From Martinezella rhizogenes (lineage in GTDB: Bacteria; Pseudomonadota; Alphaproteobacteria; Rhizobiales; Rhizobiaceae): a stretch of 64,000 bases of DNA. The position numbers were made by a program, and so were the translations under genes. The notes below the pieces were generated by a model. It was not told where the DNA came from, did not search any database, and saw nothing but the letters and a program-made list of their open reading frames with translations. Location: positions 310,001 to 374,000 of the forward strand of contig JAAMEZ010000036.1 in assembly GCA_013322215.1 (NCBI GenBank), read 5' to 3'. This document shows positions 8,481 through 17,689 of the stretch, in pieces. How positions within the stretch are numbered: position 1 is the stretch's first letter; every line of letters starts with the position of its first letter.

Positions 8481-8813
8481 ATGGCGATGATTTTGACACC
8501 AGCACTCTGCCGGGCAGCCCGCGGCTTCCTCGATTGGACGCAGATGGACCTTGCCGATCGCTCCGGCGTATCGCGCAGCACGATCCGCGACTATGAGGGC
8601 AACCGCCATAGTCTGCATCGGGCGACGGAGGCGCAGTTGCGTCTGGCGCTCGAGGCGGGAGGAATCGCCTTCTTCCGGATCGAAGGACATGAGATCGGTA
8701 TTTGTACGAAGGCGCTTGTCACCGAAGCGCCAGCGCCGACGCATACAGAAAGCTGCGAGATCCTTTCCAGCGCCGGCGAAAGAAACCGGACGCCTCCTAA
8801 ATCGGAGCAATAG
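8481..8813 (+). CDS. XRE-family helix-turn-helix regulator
   Basis: About 110 residues from ATG 8481, preceded by CAAGGTAAG as a ribosome site; an in-frame ATG at 8421 would add 20 residues that do not resemble the family. Residues 7-60 form a Cro/C1-type HTH: CRAARGFLDWTQMDLADRSG and VSRSTIRDYEGNRH, followed by ALEAGGIAFF. This arrangement is typical of short stand-alone rhizobial XRE regulators. The C-terminal 45 residues are low-complexity and probably disordered. It is divergent from the mrp operon, so regulation of the antiporter is possible but only positional. Confidence 0.75.
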   Translation: MAMILTPALCRAARGFLDWTQMDLADRSGVSRSTIRDYEGNRHSLHRATEAQLRLALEAGGIAFFRIEGHEIGICTKALVTEAPAPTHTESCEILSSAGERNRTPPKSEQ

Positions 8814-9024
8814 TGCCGGATAGAGCTGGGCACGGTCGATACAGCTTCCGACCATAAGGTTACTTTTGCGAACCGGAATGAAGCCTTTGGCCGGCATCCG
8901 GCAGCACATCGCCGGCGGCCGATAGACGTCCGCTCGCGAGAAGGTGAACGGAAAGGCCCTCAATTCAGCCATATTCCGGCCGACTACCGCATCCGCGCCG
9001 TGCCCCAAGACGACCGGAGAAACC

Positions 9025-9585
9025 ATGTCCGACACTACAGCGACCACAGTAGAACAGCCCACCTTCCGCTATCGATCGTCGCAACGGCTCCTGCATTGGC
9101 TCATGGCCATTGTCATCATTTCAGCGCTCGTCATCGGCCTTTATTGTTCCTACCTCACACCGGGCATACCGCTGCGTCGTGCGCTCCTCGACGTACACAA
9201 GTCCTTGGGCATGACGGCGCTTTTCCTCATCGCCATACGCCTGCCACTCAGGCTTTCGCTGGGTGAACCTGCATATCAACGGCCGCTTGGCGTCTTCAAT
9301 CACCTTGCCGCCCGCGGCGCGCATATCCTGCTCTATGCCTTGATGATCCTGATGCCGCTTGCAGGCTACACAACATCCGCTGCCGGCGGCCGCGATCTGC
9401 CATGGTTCGGCCTCTTCCAATGGCCCAATCTGCTACCGCTCGATAAGGGCCTAGAGAGAACAGCCGCCGAGATTCACGAGTATGGCGCCTACTGCCTGTA
9501 TGCCGTCGTCAGCCTGCATATTCTGGCTGCCCTTTGGCATCATTTCGTCCGCAAGGATGAGGTCCTGAAAAGAATATTGTTTTGA
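9025..9585 (+). CDS. Cytochrome b561-family membrane protein
   Basis: 186 residues from ATG 9025; an in-frame start at 8944 would add a non-conserved stretch. Four membrane helices (about 17-38, 50-70, 93-113, 145-170) carry the b-heme histidines: LHWLMA in helix 1, DVHKSLG before helix 2, and the paired HEYGAY and LHILAALWHHF near helix 4. This is the YodB/CybB-like di-heme b561 (PF01292) pattern, a quinone-linked electron carrier in the inner membrane. It stands alone; no catalytic partner is adjacent. Superoxide:quinone oxidoreductase activity is known for the E. coli homologue but cannot be assumed. Confidence 0.85.
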   Translation: MSDTTATTVEQPTFRYRSSQRLLHWLMAIVIISALVIGLYCSYLTPGIPLRRALLDVHKSLGMTALFLIAIRLPLRLSLGEPAYQRPLGVFNHLAARGAHILLYALMILMPLAGYTTSAAGGRDLPWFGLFQWPNLLPLDKGLERTAAEIHEYGAYCLYAVVSLHILAALWHHFVRKDEVLKRILF

Positions 9586-9633
9586 TTCAATTCTTTGTGA
9601 TGCAAACAATGCGCCAACGTTGCGGAGGATGGC

Positions 9634-10551
9634 TCAGATTTTCGCTGTCCCCAGATCGCCACATGTCTCGAACAACAGCATGCGCACCCAACGATGACCG
9701 GGATCACGATGGGTGCGCTCGTGCCAGACGGCGAGCTTGGTGAAGCCCGGTATATCGACGGGAGGCTCACGCAGAACAAGACCTTTTGCGCTTTGCGCCA
9801 GCCGTCTGGGAACGGCGGCCACCAGATCGGTCGTGCGTAAAATCTCAGCAAGAACGAGAAAGCTCGTAACCGTCAGCGCAACGTGACGCCGACGGCCGAT
9901 CTTGGCCAGAGCATCATCCGTCACGCCCCAAAAGCGCTCGCCGGAATAAGAGACCAACACATGATCGAGAGCACAGAAGCGATCAATGGAAAGCTGCTTC
10001 TTCCGCGCATCGGGATGATTGCTCCGCAATGCGCAGACATAGGTCTCATCGAACAACCGCCGGGCATGAAGCTCCGGTAGGGCAGTCTCCGGGGTCATCA
10101 ATGCAAGATCGAGATCACCGCTTTCGAACTGTGTCTGCACGCGATCGTCCTCGACTGGACGAATTGCAATGCGAATTCCGGGCGCTGACAGTCTCATCTT
10201 CGCCAGGAACGGCACGACAACGGCTTGGAGAGCATAGTCGGTCGCTGCAATCGAGAGCGTGAACTTGGCGGTGGCAGGGTCGAATGCCGTAGGCTGCAGA
10301 AGCGCCCCGACATCGGCAAGGATCTGCTTGAGCGGTCCCGCGAGCTCCATTGCACGCAGTGTGGGCACGATCCCGCGCCGGGTACGGACAAAGAGCGGAT
10401 CGTCGAAGCTCTCGCGCAGGCGCGTCAGCATGCCGCTCACCGCAGGCTGCGTGAAGCCGAGGCGCTCGGCAGCACGCGTGACGCTGCGCTCATCGAGCAG
10501 GGCATCGAGCGTGCGCAGGAGATTGAGGTCGAGAGCCCTGATATCTTTCAT
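9634..10551 (-). CDS. LysR-family transcriptional regulator
   Basis: 305 residues from ATG 10551 (an upstream in-frame ATG at 10569 would add MIRPIT; neither has a clear ribosome site). The HTH is at residues 3-62 (LDLNLLRTLDALLDERSVTR, then FTQPAVSGMLTRLRE), followed by a periplasmic-binding-like effector domain. The DDPLFVRTRRGIVPT turn and the overall form are like the NodD/NahR/LinR subgroup that senses aromatic compounds. It is divergent from the SRPBCC gene at 10668, the usual LysR arrangement, so that gene is the likely target. Confidence 0.88.
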   Translation of the reverse strand: MKDIRALDLNLLRTLDALLDERSVTRAAERLGFTQPAVSGMLTRLRESFDDPLFVRTRRGIVPTLRAMELAGPLKQILADVGALLQPTAFDPATAKFTLSIAATDYALQAVVVPFLAKMRLSAPGIRIAIRPVEDDRVQTQFESGDLDLALMTPETALPELHARRLFDETYVCALRSNHPDARKKQLSIDRFCALDHVLVSYSGERFWGVTDDALAKIGRRRHVALTVTSFLVLAEILRTTDLVAAVPRRLAQSAKGLVLREPPVDIPGFTKLAVWHERTHRDPGHRWVRMLLFETCGDLGTAKI

Positions 10552-10667
10552 CGTTATAGGTCTGATCATGTATCGCTATTTGCGTTATGTCTGCAGATTT
10601 CCCATTATCAAGCAAGCTGAAAACTGCAATTTCCCGGCATATGCCGGCCCATAATCAGGAAAGCATC

Positions 10668-11189
10668 ATGAACGCAATCATCTGGCCGAAGGGCTATATT
10701 CCGGGCTTTACGGAGAACTTCGTATCGAACGAAATCATCGTGGCGGGCCTTTCCGCAGAAGAAATCTGGCCGCTTCTCGGCTATGCTCCGCGCTGGCCGA
10801 GCTACTATGCCAATTCTGCCAACATCCGTTTCCATGACGGCAGGGGGCCGGAACTCCAGGAAGGCGTCCGCTTCTACTTCGAGACTTTCGGCTTCCCGGT
10901 CGAAGCGCAGTGCACCGAATATGTTCCACCAGCCAATGGTCAGCCCGGCCGTGTCGCCTGGCATGGCTGGGCCGGGGAGGAAGGCAGCGAAAACCGTTTG
11001 GATGTCCACCACGCATGGCTGGTTGAAGATCTGTCCGAAGGCCGGGTGCGCATCCTGACCCAGGAAACTCAGAAAGGTAAGCCAGCTGCCGAGCTCGCTC
11101 GCGCCAAGCCCAATCCGATGATCAACGGTCATCAGGACTGGCTGGATGGCCTGGTTGGCGCTGCGCGTGATGCAAAAAAACAGGAGTGA
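10668..11189 (+). CDS. SRPBCC/START-like fold protein
   Basis: 173 residues from ATG 10668, with CAGGAAAGC as ribosome site; the frame is open back to 10587 but overlaps the LysR promoter side. The sequence shows an SRPBCC pattern: an N-terminal strand with SNEIIVAGLSAEEIWPLL, a central glycine-rich GPELQEGVRFYF strand and a C-terminal helix (GHQDWLDGLVGAARDA). Such proteins bind hydrophobic ligands or act as cyclases; no catalytic residues can be named. Divergent from a LysR gene, 116 bases apart, so probably induced by the LysR ligand. Confidence 0.6.
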   Translation: MNAIIWPKGYIPGFTENFVSNEIIVAGLSAEEIWPLLGYAPRWPSYYANSANIRFHDGRGPELQEGVRFYFETFGFPVEAQCTEYVPPANGQPGRVAWHGWAGEEGSENRLDVHHAWLVEDLSEGRVRILTQETQKGKPAAELARAKPNPMINGHQDWLDGLVGAARDAKKQE

Positions 11190-11566
11190 TGGAGCCCATA
11201 TTTTACCATATGCGACTTTCATCCAACGTCTGCGGCCTTCGGTTTGTCAGCAATGGCATTCCGGCGGCCGCTGCTCGCATGGGCCGCCGATCGGTTTAGG
11301 AGGCAGCTCCGTGCGGCAACGACGAAGGCTGCCTTTCCCTCGCTTCAGCTTGATGGCTCCCGGGAGCCGCCCGCAACATATTGTAATATTTTCTAACACG
11401 TCGCTATAATTCCTTCTGCTATGGACGGCCGAGGATATGATCTGTGAGATTTTCCTTTGAAAGTCATCGATCGCTGGTTGCTCTCGGCCCATCTCCCAGC
11501 CCTTTTAGGCAGCGTAAGGTTTGCTCCGGAACGCGGATAACGGGCGAATGATCAGGATCTACAAAC
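11190..11566. other. Intergenic region, no gene recognised
   Basis: 377 bases between the SRPBCC gene and the response regulator. A perfect 14-base palindrome, GGCTCCCGGGAGCC, lies at 11355-11368 and an AT-rich inverted repeat, ATATT-GT-AATAT, at 11378-11389. Neither is followed by a T run, so a terminator is not convincing. A GGAGG at 11299 precedes a 32-codon GTG ORF of random composition, which I do not call. The promoter of the two-component operon should lie in the last 150 bases. Confidence 0.4.
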
Positions 11567-12310
11567 ATGGTTGCGCGCATGAGGACGGTTGAGCCTTCAC
11601 ATCATATTCTTGTCGTCGAGGACGATGACGAGATTGCAATCATGCTGGTCGAGCTGATCAAGGATCAAGGCCTGCGCGCTTCGCCCGTGCGAAACGGCGC
11701 GGAGATGGACAAGATGTTACAAAGGCACCCGTTCGATCTCGTGATCCTCGACGCCATGCTGCCCGGAGAGGATGGTTTCAGCATCTGCCGGCGCCTGAGA
11801 TCGGCCGGAACGATCCCGATCCTGATGCTGACCGCACTCACGGAGGATATCGATCGCATCATCGGCCTTGAGCTGGGAGCGGACGACTATGTCACCAAAC
11901 CGTTCAACCCGCGGGAACTTGTCGCCAGGATCAAGGCGCTTCTTCGCAGAGCTTCGTATGGTGCGGAGACTTCGGAGCGAAAGCTGCTCACGAAGATGAC
12001 CTTTGCAGGCTGGGTGCTCGATCCAAGAAGCAGGCGGATCGTCGATCCGGAAGGCGCCGAGGTGCTGATGACGACATCCGAATTCGATCTGCTGCTCGCC
12101 TTCTGTCACAATCCGAACCAGATCCTGACACGTGAACAGCTGCTGTCGATGACACATGCCGGAACCGCCGGGCCGGTCGAACGTAGCGTTGACGCACAAA
12201 TCAGCCGTCTTCGGCAGAAGATAGAACCAAATCTGAAGGAGCCGATCTTCATCAAGACCGTGCGGCTTGGGGGCTATCTTTTCGCCGCGAATGTTGAGTA
12301 CCTGCCGTGA
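11567..12310 (+). CDS. OmpR/PhoB-family response regulator
   Basis: 247 residues. The receiver domain is at 13-125, with the acidic pocket EDDDE (19-22), the phosphoacceptor in VILDAMLPGEDG (Asp62), the switch threonine in LMLTALT and the lysine in YVTKPFNPREL. The C-terminal winged helix is at 140-243 (LTREQLLSMTHAG, VERSVDAQISRLRQKIE, IKTVRLGGYLF). It is the first gene of a two-gene operon; the GTG of the kinase overlaps the TGA. No residue pattern identifies the stimulus. A start at the second ATG (11579) is also possible. Confidence 0.93.
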   Translation: MVARMRTVEPSHHILVVEDDDEIAIMLVELIKDQGLRASPVRNGAEMDKMLQRHPFDLVILDAMLPGEDGFSICRRLRSAGTIPILMLTALTEDIDRIIGLELGADDYVTKPFNPRELVARIKALLRRASYGAETSERKLLTKMTFAGWVLDPRSRRIVDPEGAEVLMTTSEFDLLLAFCHNPNQILTREQLLSMTHAGTAGPVERSVDAQISRLRQKIEPNLKEPIFIKTVRLGGYLFAANVEYLP

Positions 12311-13641
12311 AGTGGCTATTCCAATCATCCGTCCGCACCCAGATCGCCATTCTGACCACGTTGCTCGCCACCGTCGTCACTACCATAGCGGCCGGCACCG
12401 AACCATTCGTGCGCAGCCGGTTCGACAAAGGCGTCGAAGTCGGACTTTTTGCAGGCCGCATCGAAACCATTGCAAAGGAGTTCGCGCTTTCGGCAGATGA
12501 CGCTCAAGGAGACGCAATCCTTTCAAGGTTCAGGGCACAAGGCGTCAATGTCTGGAGGATGACCAGTGAACAGGCCGGCGGTTCGTCGATCACGACACAG
12601 GACGTCCCCGCCGCCGTGCGCAGGCTGCTCGATTACAATCTCTTTCTCGACCCTCAAGGCTTCATGGGCTGGAACAATCCGAAGACTTTGATGGTCAAGG
12701 CCGGAGATAGCAGCCTGGCATTTGCCTTGCCCGAGTTTTCCACGACACGATGGGTCCTCCCCGCCGTCATCGGCAATCTCGTCCTGATTGTCATACCCGC
12801 TGCTATTCTGGCAATCCTGACTGCGTGGCTGATCGGAAGACCGATCGTCAACCTGGCAAAGGCAGCCGAATGCGTCCGCTCCGACGACGAGCTTGACGAG
12901 CCTTTCGACGTTCGCGGCTCGGCCGAGCTGCGGAGCCTCGCAACATCGCTCAACCTCATGCGCAAACGCGTCCGCGAGCTGATGGCTGGACGCACCCGCA
13001 TGCTGACATCCATCAGCCACGACCTGCGCACACCCTTGACGCGGCTCAGAATGCGCACCGAGCGTTGCGAGCAGGCGGAGTTGCGGCAACAAATGCTGAG
13101 GGACATTGATGCGCTTTCCGGCATGATCAACGAAAGCCTCGCCTATCTCGGCGGTGAGGTCGAGTCGTTGAAGAAAGTCGAGCTGTCCAGCCTTCTGCAA
13201 ACCGTGACCGATGACTTTGCCGATACCGGCATTGAGGTCACTTTCGCCGGACCGCGGCGCTTGCCCTACGTTTGCCGCCCGCGGGCGCTATCAAGAGCCA
13301 TATCGAACCTGATCGACAATGCCTCCCGCCATGCCGGTCGCATCGATCTCTCGCTTACCCAGGAAGAAGACGGTTCAGTCGTTATCACGGTTGCCGATGA
13401 TGGTCCCGGAATCCCCGACGAATTGAAACCGAAGGTCATGGAGCCTTTCTTCAAGACCGACAAGGCGCGTTCGCCGAGCAAGAATGGTGGTTTCGGCCTC
13501 GGGCTTTCCATTGCACATGGAATCATCACTGTCGGCCATCGAGGCAGCTTTGAATTGCGTGACAGCAAGCCGAGCGGCTTGGCCGTCGTAATACGCCTAC
13601 CCGCCAATTCCGGCATCGGCAATGCCGCAACATTTTCATAA
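12307..13641 (+). CDS. Sensor histidine kinase (partner of the OmpR-type regulator)
   Basis: 444 residues from a GTG that overlaps the regulator stop by 4 bases. Order of parts: membrane helix 11-29, a 120-residue periplasmic sensor region with no known domain, helix 152-176, HAMP 177-230, dimerisation helix with SISHDLRTPLTRLR (phospho-His238), and HATPase_c with the N box NLIDNASRHAG, G1 VADDGPGIP and G2 GFGLGLSIAHGI. All catalytic boxes are intact. This EnvZ-like kinase sits directly upstream of a DUF3313-type lipoprotein, which suggests, but does not show, an envelope-related signal. Confidence 0.93.
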   Translation: MKWLFQSSVRTQIAILTTLLATVVTTIAAGTEPFVRSRFDKGVEVGLFAGRIETIAKEFALSADDAQGDAILSRFRAQGVNVWRMTSEQAGGSSITTQDVPAAVRRLLDYNLFLDPQGFMGWNNPKTLMVKAGDSSLAFALPEFSTTRWVLPAVIGNLVLIVIPAAILAILTAWLIGRPIVNLAKAAECVRSDDELDEPFDVRGSAELRSLATSLNLMRKRVRELMAGRTRMLTSISHDLRTPLTRLRMRTERCEQAELRQQMLRDIDALSGMINESLAYLGGEVESLKKVELSSLLQTVTDDFADTGIEVTFAGPRRLPYVCRPRALSRAISNLIDNASRHAGRIDLSLTQEEDGSVVITVADDGPGIPDELKPKVMEPFFKTDKARSPSKNGGFGLGLSIAHGIITVGHRGSFELRDSKPSGLAVVIRLPANSGIGNAATFS

Positions 13642-13709
13642 AAATCCAAACACAACGCAACAAGGGCAAACTTTACAAGGAGATCGCAAAAACACTCCAG
13701 GAGCTCTCT

Positions 13710-14366
13710 ATGAAGTCCCTTCCCGCATGCCTTGCATTGGCGGCCATTTCCCTTGCTGCAGCAGGCTGCGCCACTTCCGAACCCATGGTCTATCAGGGCC
13801 TCGCATCCGCGGCGCAACTGAGACCTGATCCGAGCGACAGTTCCGGGCAGGCACCGTTCAGCTACAAGGTGGTCGTGAACTGGAGCCAGTATGACAAGAT
13901 CATCGTCGAGCCTGTCAGCATCTACAGAGGCAAGGATAGCCAGTTCGCAAACATGTCCGAAGAGGACAAGCAGAAACTCGCGCGCTATATGCATGACAAG
14001 TTCAGCAGTGCGCTCGCCCAACGCTACTCGATGGCCGCCAGCCCCGGCCCCACCACGCTGCGCCTGCGCTTGACGCTTGCCGGCGCGGAAACAACCAACC
14101 CGGTGCTCGGTCCGGTCTCGCATGTCGACATCGCCGGCGGCGTCTACAATACCGTTCAGGCGGCGCGCGGAAAACAGGGATCAATGACCGGCTCGGCGAG
14201 CTATGCGGTCGAGATCTATGATTCAACATCCAACCGCCTCCTGCTTGCCTATGTCGCCAAGCAATATCCGGGCGCACTCAATCTCGGAGCGTCGTTCGGA
14301 AGTCTGAAGGCCTCCTATGTTGCAATAGACAAGGGCGCCGCCGATCTTCTGACCCGAACAAGGTAG
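13710..14366 (+). CDS. DUF3313-like outer-envelope lipoprotein
   Basis: 218 residues with a clear lipoprotein signal peptide: MKSLPACLALAAISL followed by the lipobox LAAAGC (Cys20 lipidated). The mature part resembles DUF3313: VVNWSQYDKIIVEPVSIY, a stretch with LRLRLTLAGAETTNPVLGPVS, and a C-terminal strand pair. AGGAGCTCT precedes the ATG. It lies 68 bases after the histidine kinase gene in the same direction, so it could be in the same operon or be a regulon member. Biochemical function unknown. Confidence 0.75.
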   Translation: MKSLPACLALAAISLAAAGCATSEPMVYQGLASAAQLRPDPSDSSGQAPFSYKVVVNWSQYDKIIVEPVSIYRGKDSQFANMSEEDKQKLARYMHDKFSSALAQRYSMAASPGPTTLRLRLTLAGAETTNPVLGPVSHVDIAGGVYNTVQAARGKQGSMTGSASYAVEIYDSTSNRLLLAYVAKQYPGALNLGASFGSLKASYVAIDKGAADLLTRTR

Positions 14367-14581
14367 ATGGCTGCAGGGTCGCGTGGTGCGAATGGGGAGA
14401 TTGGCTGCGTGCCCGAACACACCGAAAGGCAATGGTGCTGGACACGGCCGCGACGCCGGCAAGATCACCCATGCAGGTATCGCAACATCAGTTCAGGCAC
14501 GCCAGCCCCATGACTTGCTCGCAAATTGCGCGTGGCACACCCGCATAGAATATGAGCGGGATCAAACCTCACGAGATCAGA

Positions 14582-14613
14582 GCGAAAGGCAATGTATCCG
14601 CACTGCCTTTCGC
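14582..14613. terminator. Hairpin between convergent genes, likely bidirectional terminator
   Basis: GCGAAAGGCA (14582-14591) and TGCCTTTCGC (14604-14613) form a perfect 10-bp stem with a 12-base loop. It lies between the lipoprotein gene ending at 14366 and the secreted protein gene whose stop is at 14629. There is no proper T run on either side, so intrinsic termination would be weak or Rho-assisted. The other 215 bases of this gap hold nothing I recognise. Confidence 0.45.
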
Positions 14614-14628
14614 CCTTCGCAGACATAG

Positions 14629-15006
14629 TCAGCCGCGGTCGTGAACCACGCCGACGATCTCGCCAGAGCGGGAAACGCTCACTAGCAGGTCGTCCCCGTC
14701 TCTCCATGCTCTGACCAGATAGCGTGGTCCGACGTCTTGCACGTCCTTGACCCGATATCCCCGACGCACCAGCAGACGAATGACATCGGACGGGCCGAAA
14801 TCGTCGGAGTTCTGACCCCATTCGCGACGTTCTTCGTGGCGGCGGTTCCAGCGCTGAAGAAAATCAGCTTCCGGCTGCCCTTCTCCCGGAGAATAGGTTG
14901 GCGATTGGTCCTCATAGAATACGACCTGGGCATAACCGGAGCTGACAGTGCCAATGGTAGCCGCCGTTGCCACCATCATCGTCAATGCCGCGTAATAGAT
15001 CTTCAT
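14629..15006 (-). CDS. Small secreted protein with a PepSY-like C-terminal half
   Basis: 125 residues from ATG 15006 (a longer frame to 15135 would put the signal peptide internally). Residues 1-26 form a Sec signal peptide ending VSSGYA-Q. The middle is polar and acidic. The last 60 residues (DVIRLLVRRGYRVKDVQDVG, then YLVRAWRDGDDLLVSVS) follow the pattern of PepSY-like domains seen in many rhizobial periplasmic proteins. No catalytic motif. Stand-alone gene. Function unknown. Confidence 0.65.
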   Translation of the reverse strand: MKIYYAALTMMVATAATIGTVSSGYAQVVFYEDQSPTYSPGEGQPEADFLQRWNRRHEERREWGQNSDDFGPSDVIRLLVRRGYRVKDVQDVGPRYLVRAWRDGDDLLVSVSRSGEIVGVVHDRG

Positions 15007-15286
15007 TGCTTGATCCTCTTGCTTCGCCCCCGCAAGCGCAGCGCGATGCAAGCTTCCTGCGAGCGACCTCGCCAGTATGGCCAGTTCCGTTTTCAGCGAT
15101 GTATTTTTTTGTTGAGAAATATTGCGACCCGCCAAACAGGTCGTCGCATCGCTTGGCCAACCGGCCGCCGCGCTATCGAAATAGACTGGAGCAACGGCCG
15201 GGGAAGATGAGATCAGCCGCAGAAAGGTTCGGTGTCTGGCGGATCAGGCGCGAAGATCATCGGAGCATGCATGATATGACCGGTGT

Positions 15287-16294
15287 CTACCTGCCGCGCG
15301 AAATATGTGCAGCCAGGTCAAGACAACGGCAGGCGTAGCCCCATTCGTTGTCGTACCAGGCAACGAGCTTCGTCAGCCCGCCTTCGATCTGCATGCCGGC
15401 AAGCCCGTCGACGATCGAGGAATGAGGATTGCCGCGCATGTCGGTCGAGACGACGGGCTCGTCGCAATAGGCGAGGATGCCCTCCATCGCGCTCGTCGCC
15501 TGCTCCCGGATCATGGCGCAGATGTCCTTGTAGGAGGCGTTTTCCCTGAGTCGGCAGGTGAGATCGATCATCGATACGTCCGACACAGGCACGCGCACCG
15601 CCATGCCGTTTATCCGCCCATTCAGTTCGGGCACCACTTTGCCGACCATGCGTGCGGCACCCGTCGTTGCCGGGATGATATTCTCAAGGATGCCGCGCCC
15701 GAAACGCCAGTCCTTGCGCGCCACACCATCGACCGTATTCTGGCTCGATGTCGTGGCATGAACCGTCAGCATCAGCGCTTCCTCAAGGCCGAAAGCGTCG
15801 TTCAACGCCTTGGCGAGCGGCGCGACACAATTGGTCGTGCAGGAGGCGTTCGAAACGATGCTTTCGCCGGCATAATTGTTCGCGTTGACACCCATCACAA
15901 AGACCGGTGTGCCGTCCTCCGGCGGTGCCGAGAGCAGTACCTTGCCGGCGCCGGCGGCAAGGTGCCCTTCCGCAACCTTGCTTGTCAGGAACAGGCCGGT
16001 CGATTCGATGACGACATCGACGCCCACCTCGCCCCAACCGATCGCGCCCGGTTCCCTTTCGCTAAAGGCCCTGACCTTGGCGCCATTGATATCGAGCGCA
16101 CTGTCGGCGGCGGCTATGCTGCCCCCGAAGCCGCCATGCACGCTGTCGTACTTGAGGAGATAAGCGAGATGATCGATTGGTAACAGGTCGTTAATCGCGA
16201 CGATTTCGATGTCGTCGCGCACCATCGCAGTCCGCAGAACGGTCCGGCCAATGCGGCCGAAGCCGTTAATGCCCACGCGGATTTTGTCAGTCAT
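15287..16294 (-). CDS. gap: Glyceraldehyde-3-phosphate dehydrogenase
   Basis: 335 residues, normal length for a type I phosphorylating GAPDH. NAD-binding fold GINGFGRIGRTVLR at 9-22; Asp36 in INDL points to NAD+ preference. Catalytic Cys152 in NASCTTNC and His179 in TVHATTSSQ are present, with the substrate-binding ATTGAARM and the C-terminal WYDNEWGYACR. AAAAGGGA precedes the ATG. It catalyses the oxidation of glyceraldehyde 3-phosphate to 1,3-bisphosphoglycerate. It is not next to pgk or tkt, as the main rhizobial gap usually is, so it may be a second copy or an erythrose-4-phosphate dehydrogenase-like paralogue. Divergent from a TetR-type regulator. Confidence 0.9.
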   Translation of the reverse strand: MTDKIRVGINGFGRIGRTVLRTAMVRDDIEIVAINDLLPIDHLAYLLKYDSVHGGFGGSIAAADSALDINGAKVRAFSEREPGAIGWGEVGVDVVIESTGLFLTSKVAEGHLAAGAGKVLLSAPPEDGTPVFVMGVNANNYAGESIVSNASCTTNCVAPLAKALNDAFGLEEALMLTVHATTSSQNTVDGVARKDWRFGRGILENIIPATTGAARMVGKVVPELNGRINGMAVRVPVSDVSMIDLTCRLRENASYKDICAMIREQATSAMEGILAYCDEPVVSTDMRGNPHSSIVDGLAGMQIEGGLTKLVAWYDNEWGYACRCLDLAAHISRGR

Positions 16295-16442
16295 CGATTG
16301 TCCCTTTTATCGAGGTGGGAGAAGGCGCGCTTCCGCTCGCCTCAAAGCGCTGCAGGACGTGCACGCCTATCCTTACCCATTGTCTGGAGAGGGATTGCTT
16401 TCCATGCTGCTGATTTTTAGACTACTTCGCACAAAAATGATC

Positions 16443-16460
16443 CGCAACGAATTTATTGCG
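16443..16460. promoter_or_regulatory. Inverted repeat in front of the TetR-type gene
   Basis: CGCAA-(8 bases)-TTGCG lies 14 bases upstream of the TetR-type ATG in the 179-base divergent gap with gap. TetR-family repressors usually bind such sites and control themselves and the divergent gene. The repeat is short, so the call is weak. Confidence 0.25.
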
Positions 16461-16473
16461 ATACGGTACAAAA

Positions 16474-17103
16474 ATGAAAGAGAAGTCCGCTCGCGGGCGC
16501 CCGCGCCAATATGATGCCAAGGCTGCACTTGGCGCAGCACTGCTCGAATTCCGGCGGCGCGGCTATACCGGCACATCGCTCGACCACCTGTCGGAGGCGA
16601 CGAAAATGGCTCGGCCGAGCCTTTATGCCGCCTTCGGCAACAAGCGTGCGATCTATCTCAGGGCGGTCGCACAATATGTCGAGGACAGTGCTGAACGCCG
16701 GGACGGTGCCCTCTTCGACGAGCCATCGCTCGCAACGGCGCTCGATGGCTATTTCCTGGAGCTTGTCGCCATTTATTCGGAAGGTGACGATCGCCCGCTC
16801 GGCTGCCCCATGCTCAGCGTCATCACCGGCGAGGCGACCGCCGACCCGGTGATCGGCGCCGAATTGTTTGCCGCGCTCGGACGCACGGACGCGCGGTTCC
16901 GTAATCGGATTGCGGCGGCACGCGATGACGCCCAGTTGCCATCCGAGACCGACATCGATGCCGTCGCCGAAATGCTTTCCGCTCTGCAGCATAGCCTCGC
17001 GCAGCGCGCTCGCGCCGGTACAGCCCGGCCGGAACTCGAGCGCATCGCACGCAATAGTGTTGCGCTGATCCTCAAGGCCGCAGGTGCTGCCACGGTGCCA
17101 TAG
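16474..17103 (+). CDS. TetR-family transcriptional regulator
   Basis: 209 residues from ATG 16474. An in-frame TTG at 16456 gives 6 more residues but has no ribosome site. The HTH is at residues 15-55 (LLEFRRRGYTGTSLDHLSEA, then MARPSLYAAFGNKRAIYLRA). The C-terminal domain contains PLGCPMLSVITGEA, a signature of the AcrR/YxaF subgroup that responds to electrophiles or small molecules. Divergent from gap. Confidence 0.87.
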   Translation: MKEKSARGRPRQYDAKAALGAALLEFRRRGYTGTSLDHLSEATKMARPSLYAAFGNKRAIYLRAVAQYVEDSAERRDGALFDEPSLATALDGYFLELVAIYSEGDDRPLGCPMLSVITGEATADPVIGAELFAALGRTDARFRNRIAAARDDAQLPSETDIDAVAEMLSALQHSLAQRARAGTARPELERIARNSVALILKAAGAATVP

Positions 17104-17169
17104 GCACCTGGGGACTGGTCTATTTCGGCCTTAAGGGATGAAATCGCTTCAAGTTAGCAGCAGCAAGGA

Positions 17170-17556
17170 TCAATCGGCCATCATATCCAGCTGCGGTTCG
17201 CCGATCTCCACCGCATGACCGTCAGGGTCATAAAAGCGGAATACACGCTGCCCCCATTCCTGCTTTTCAACGGGATGAATGAGATTGACATGCGGCGCTA
17301 TCGCCTGGAACGCCGCATCCACGTCCTCATGTTCGAAATAGAGAAGGATGTTTCGCCGCCCATAAGGCTCAGACGCTTCGCTGCTTTTCCTCCAGACCGT
17401 TTGCTCCAGCGATTTTCCATCATGAATCGCAAAGCCGGTTTCAAACAGCACGAAGCTGCCGAAGTCATTCAAGATCTTGAGACCCAACAGACCACCGTAA
17501 AACGCCTTCGAGCGCTCGATATTGCTGACGAAGGGGATTGGATTTACGAAACGCAT
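17170..17556 (-). CDS. Glyoxalase/bleomycin-resistance-type (VOC) protein
   Basis: 128 residues from ATG 17556; the open frame runs on to 17721 but that part overlaps the divergent Nudix gene. Two beta-alpha-beta-beta-beta units are visible: VNPIPFVSNIERSKAFYGGL and ILLYFEHEDVDAAFQAI, ending in FRFYDPDGHAVEIGEP with the usual metal-site glutamate. The first expected metal histidine is replaced in VNPIPFV, so this is more likely a VOC protein of unknown activity than a glyoxalase I. Confidence 0.75.
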   Translation of the reverse strand: MRFVNPIPFVSNIERSKAFYGGLLGLKILNDFGSFVLFETGFAIHDGKSLEQTVWRKSSEASEPYGRRNILLYFEHEDVDAAFQAIAPHVNLIHPVEKQEWGQRVFRFYDPDGHAVEIGEPQLDMMAD

Positions 17557-17689
17557 TGCCAGGACCTGCTTGTTTAGGGAAAGCGAAGCAAAAGAAAAAC
17601 AACCTTCAAACTGCTTCACTATATCTGAGACCCGGATGCTGATATCTGGCAAATGATTTCCATCTCGTCTCGCAATCGGAGGGCCATTC

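Noticed and set aside
11355..11368. Palindrome GGCTCCCGGGAGCC as an intrinsic terminator
   Set aside because: It has no loop beyond the palindrome centre and no T run, and lies 165 bases after the nearest stop.
13266..14123. A 285-codon minus-strand frame across the kinase 3' end and lipoprotein gene
   Set aside because: It overlaps two well-supported plus-strand genes and shows no family resemblance.
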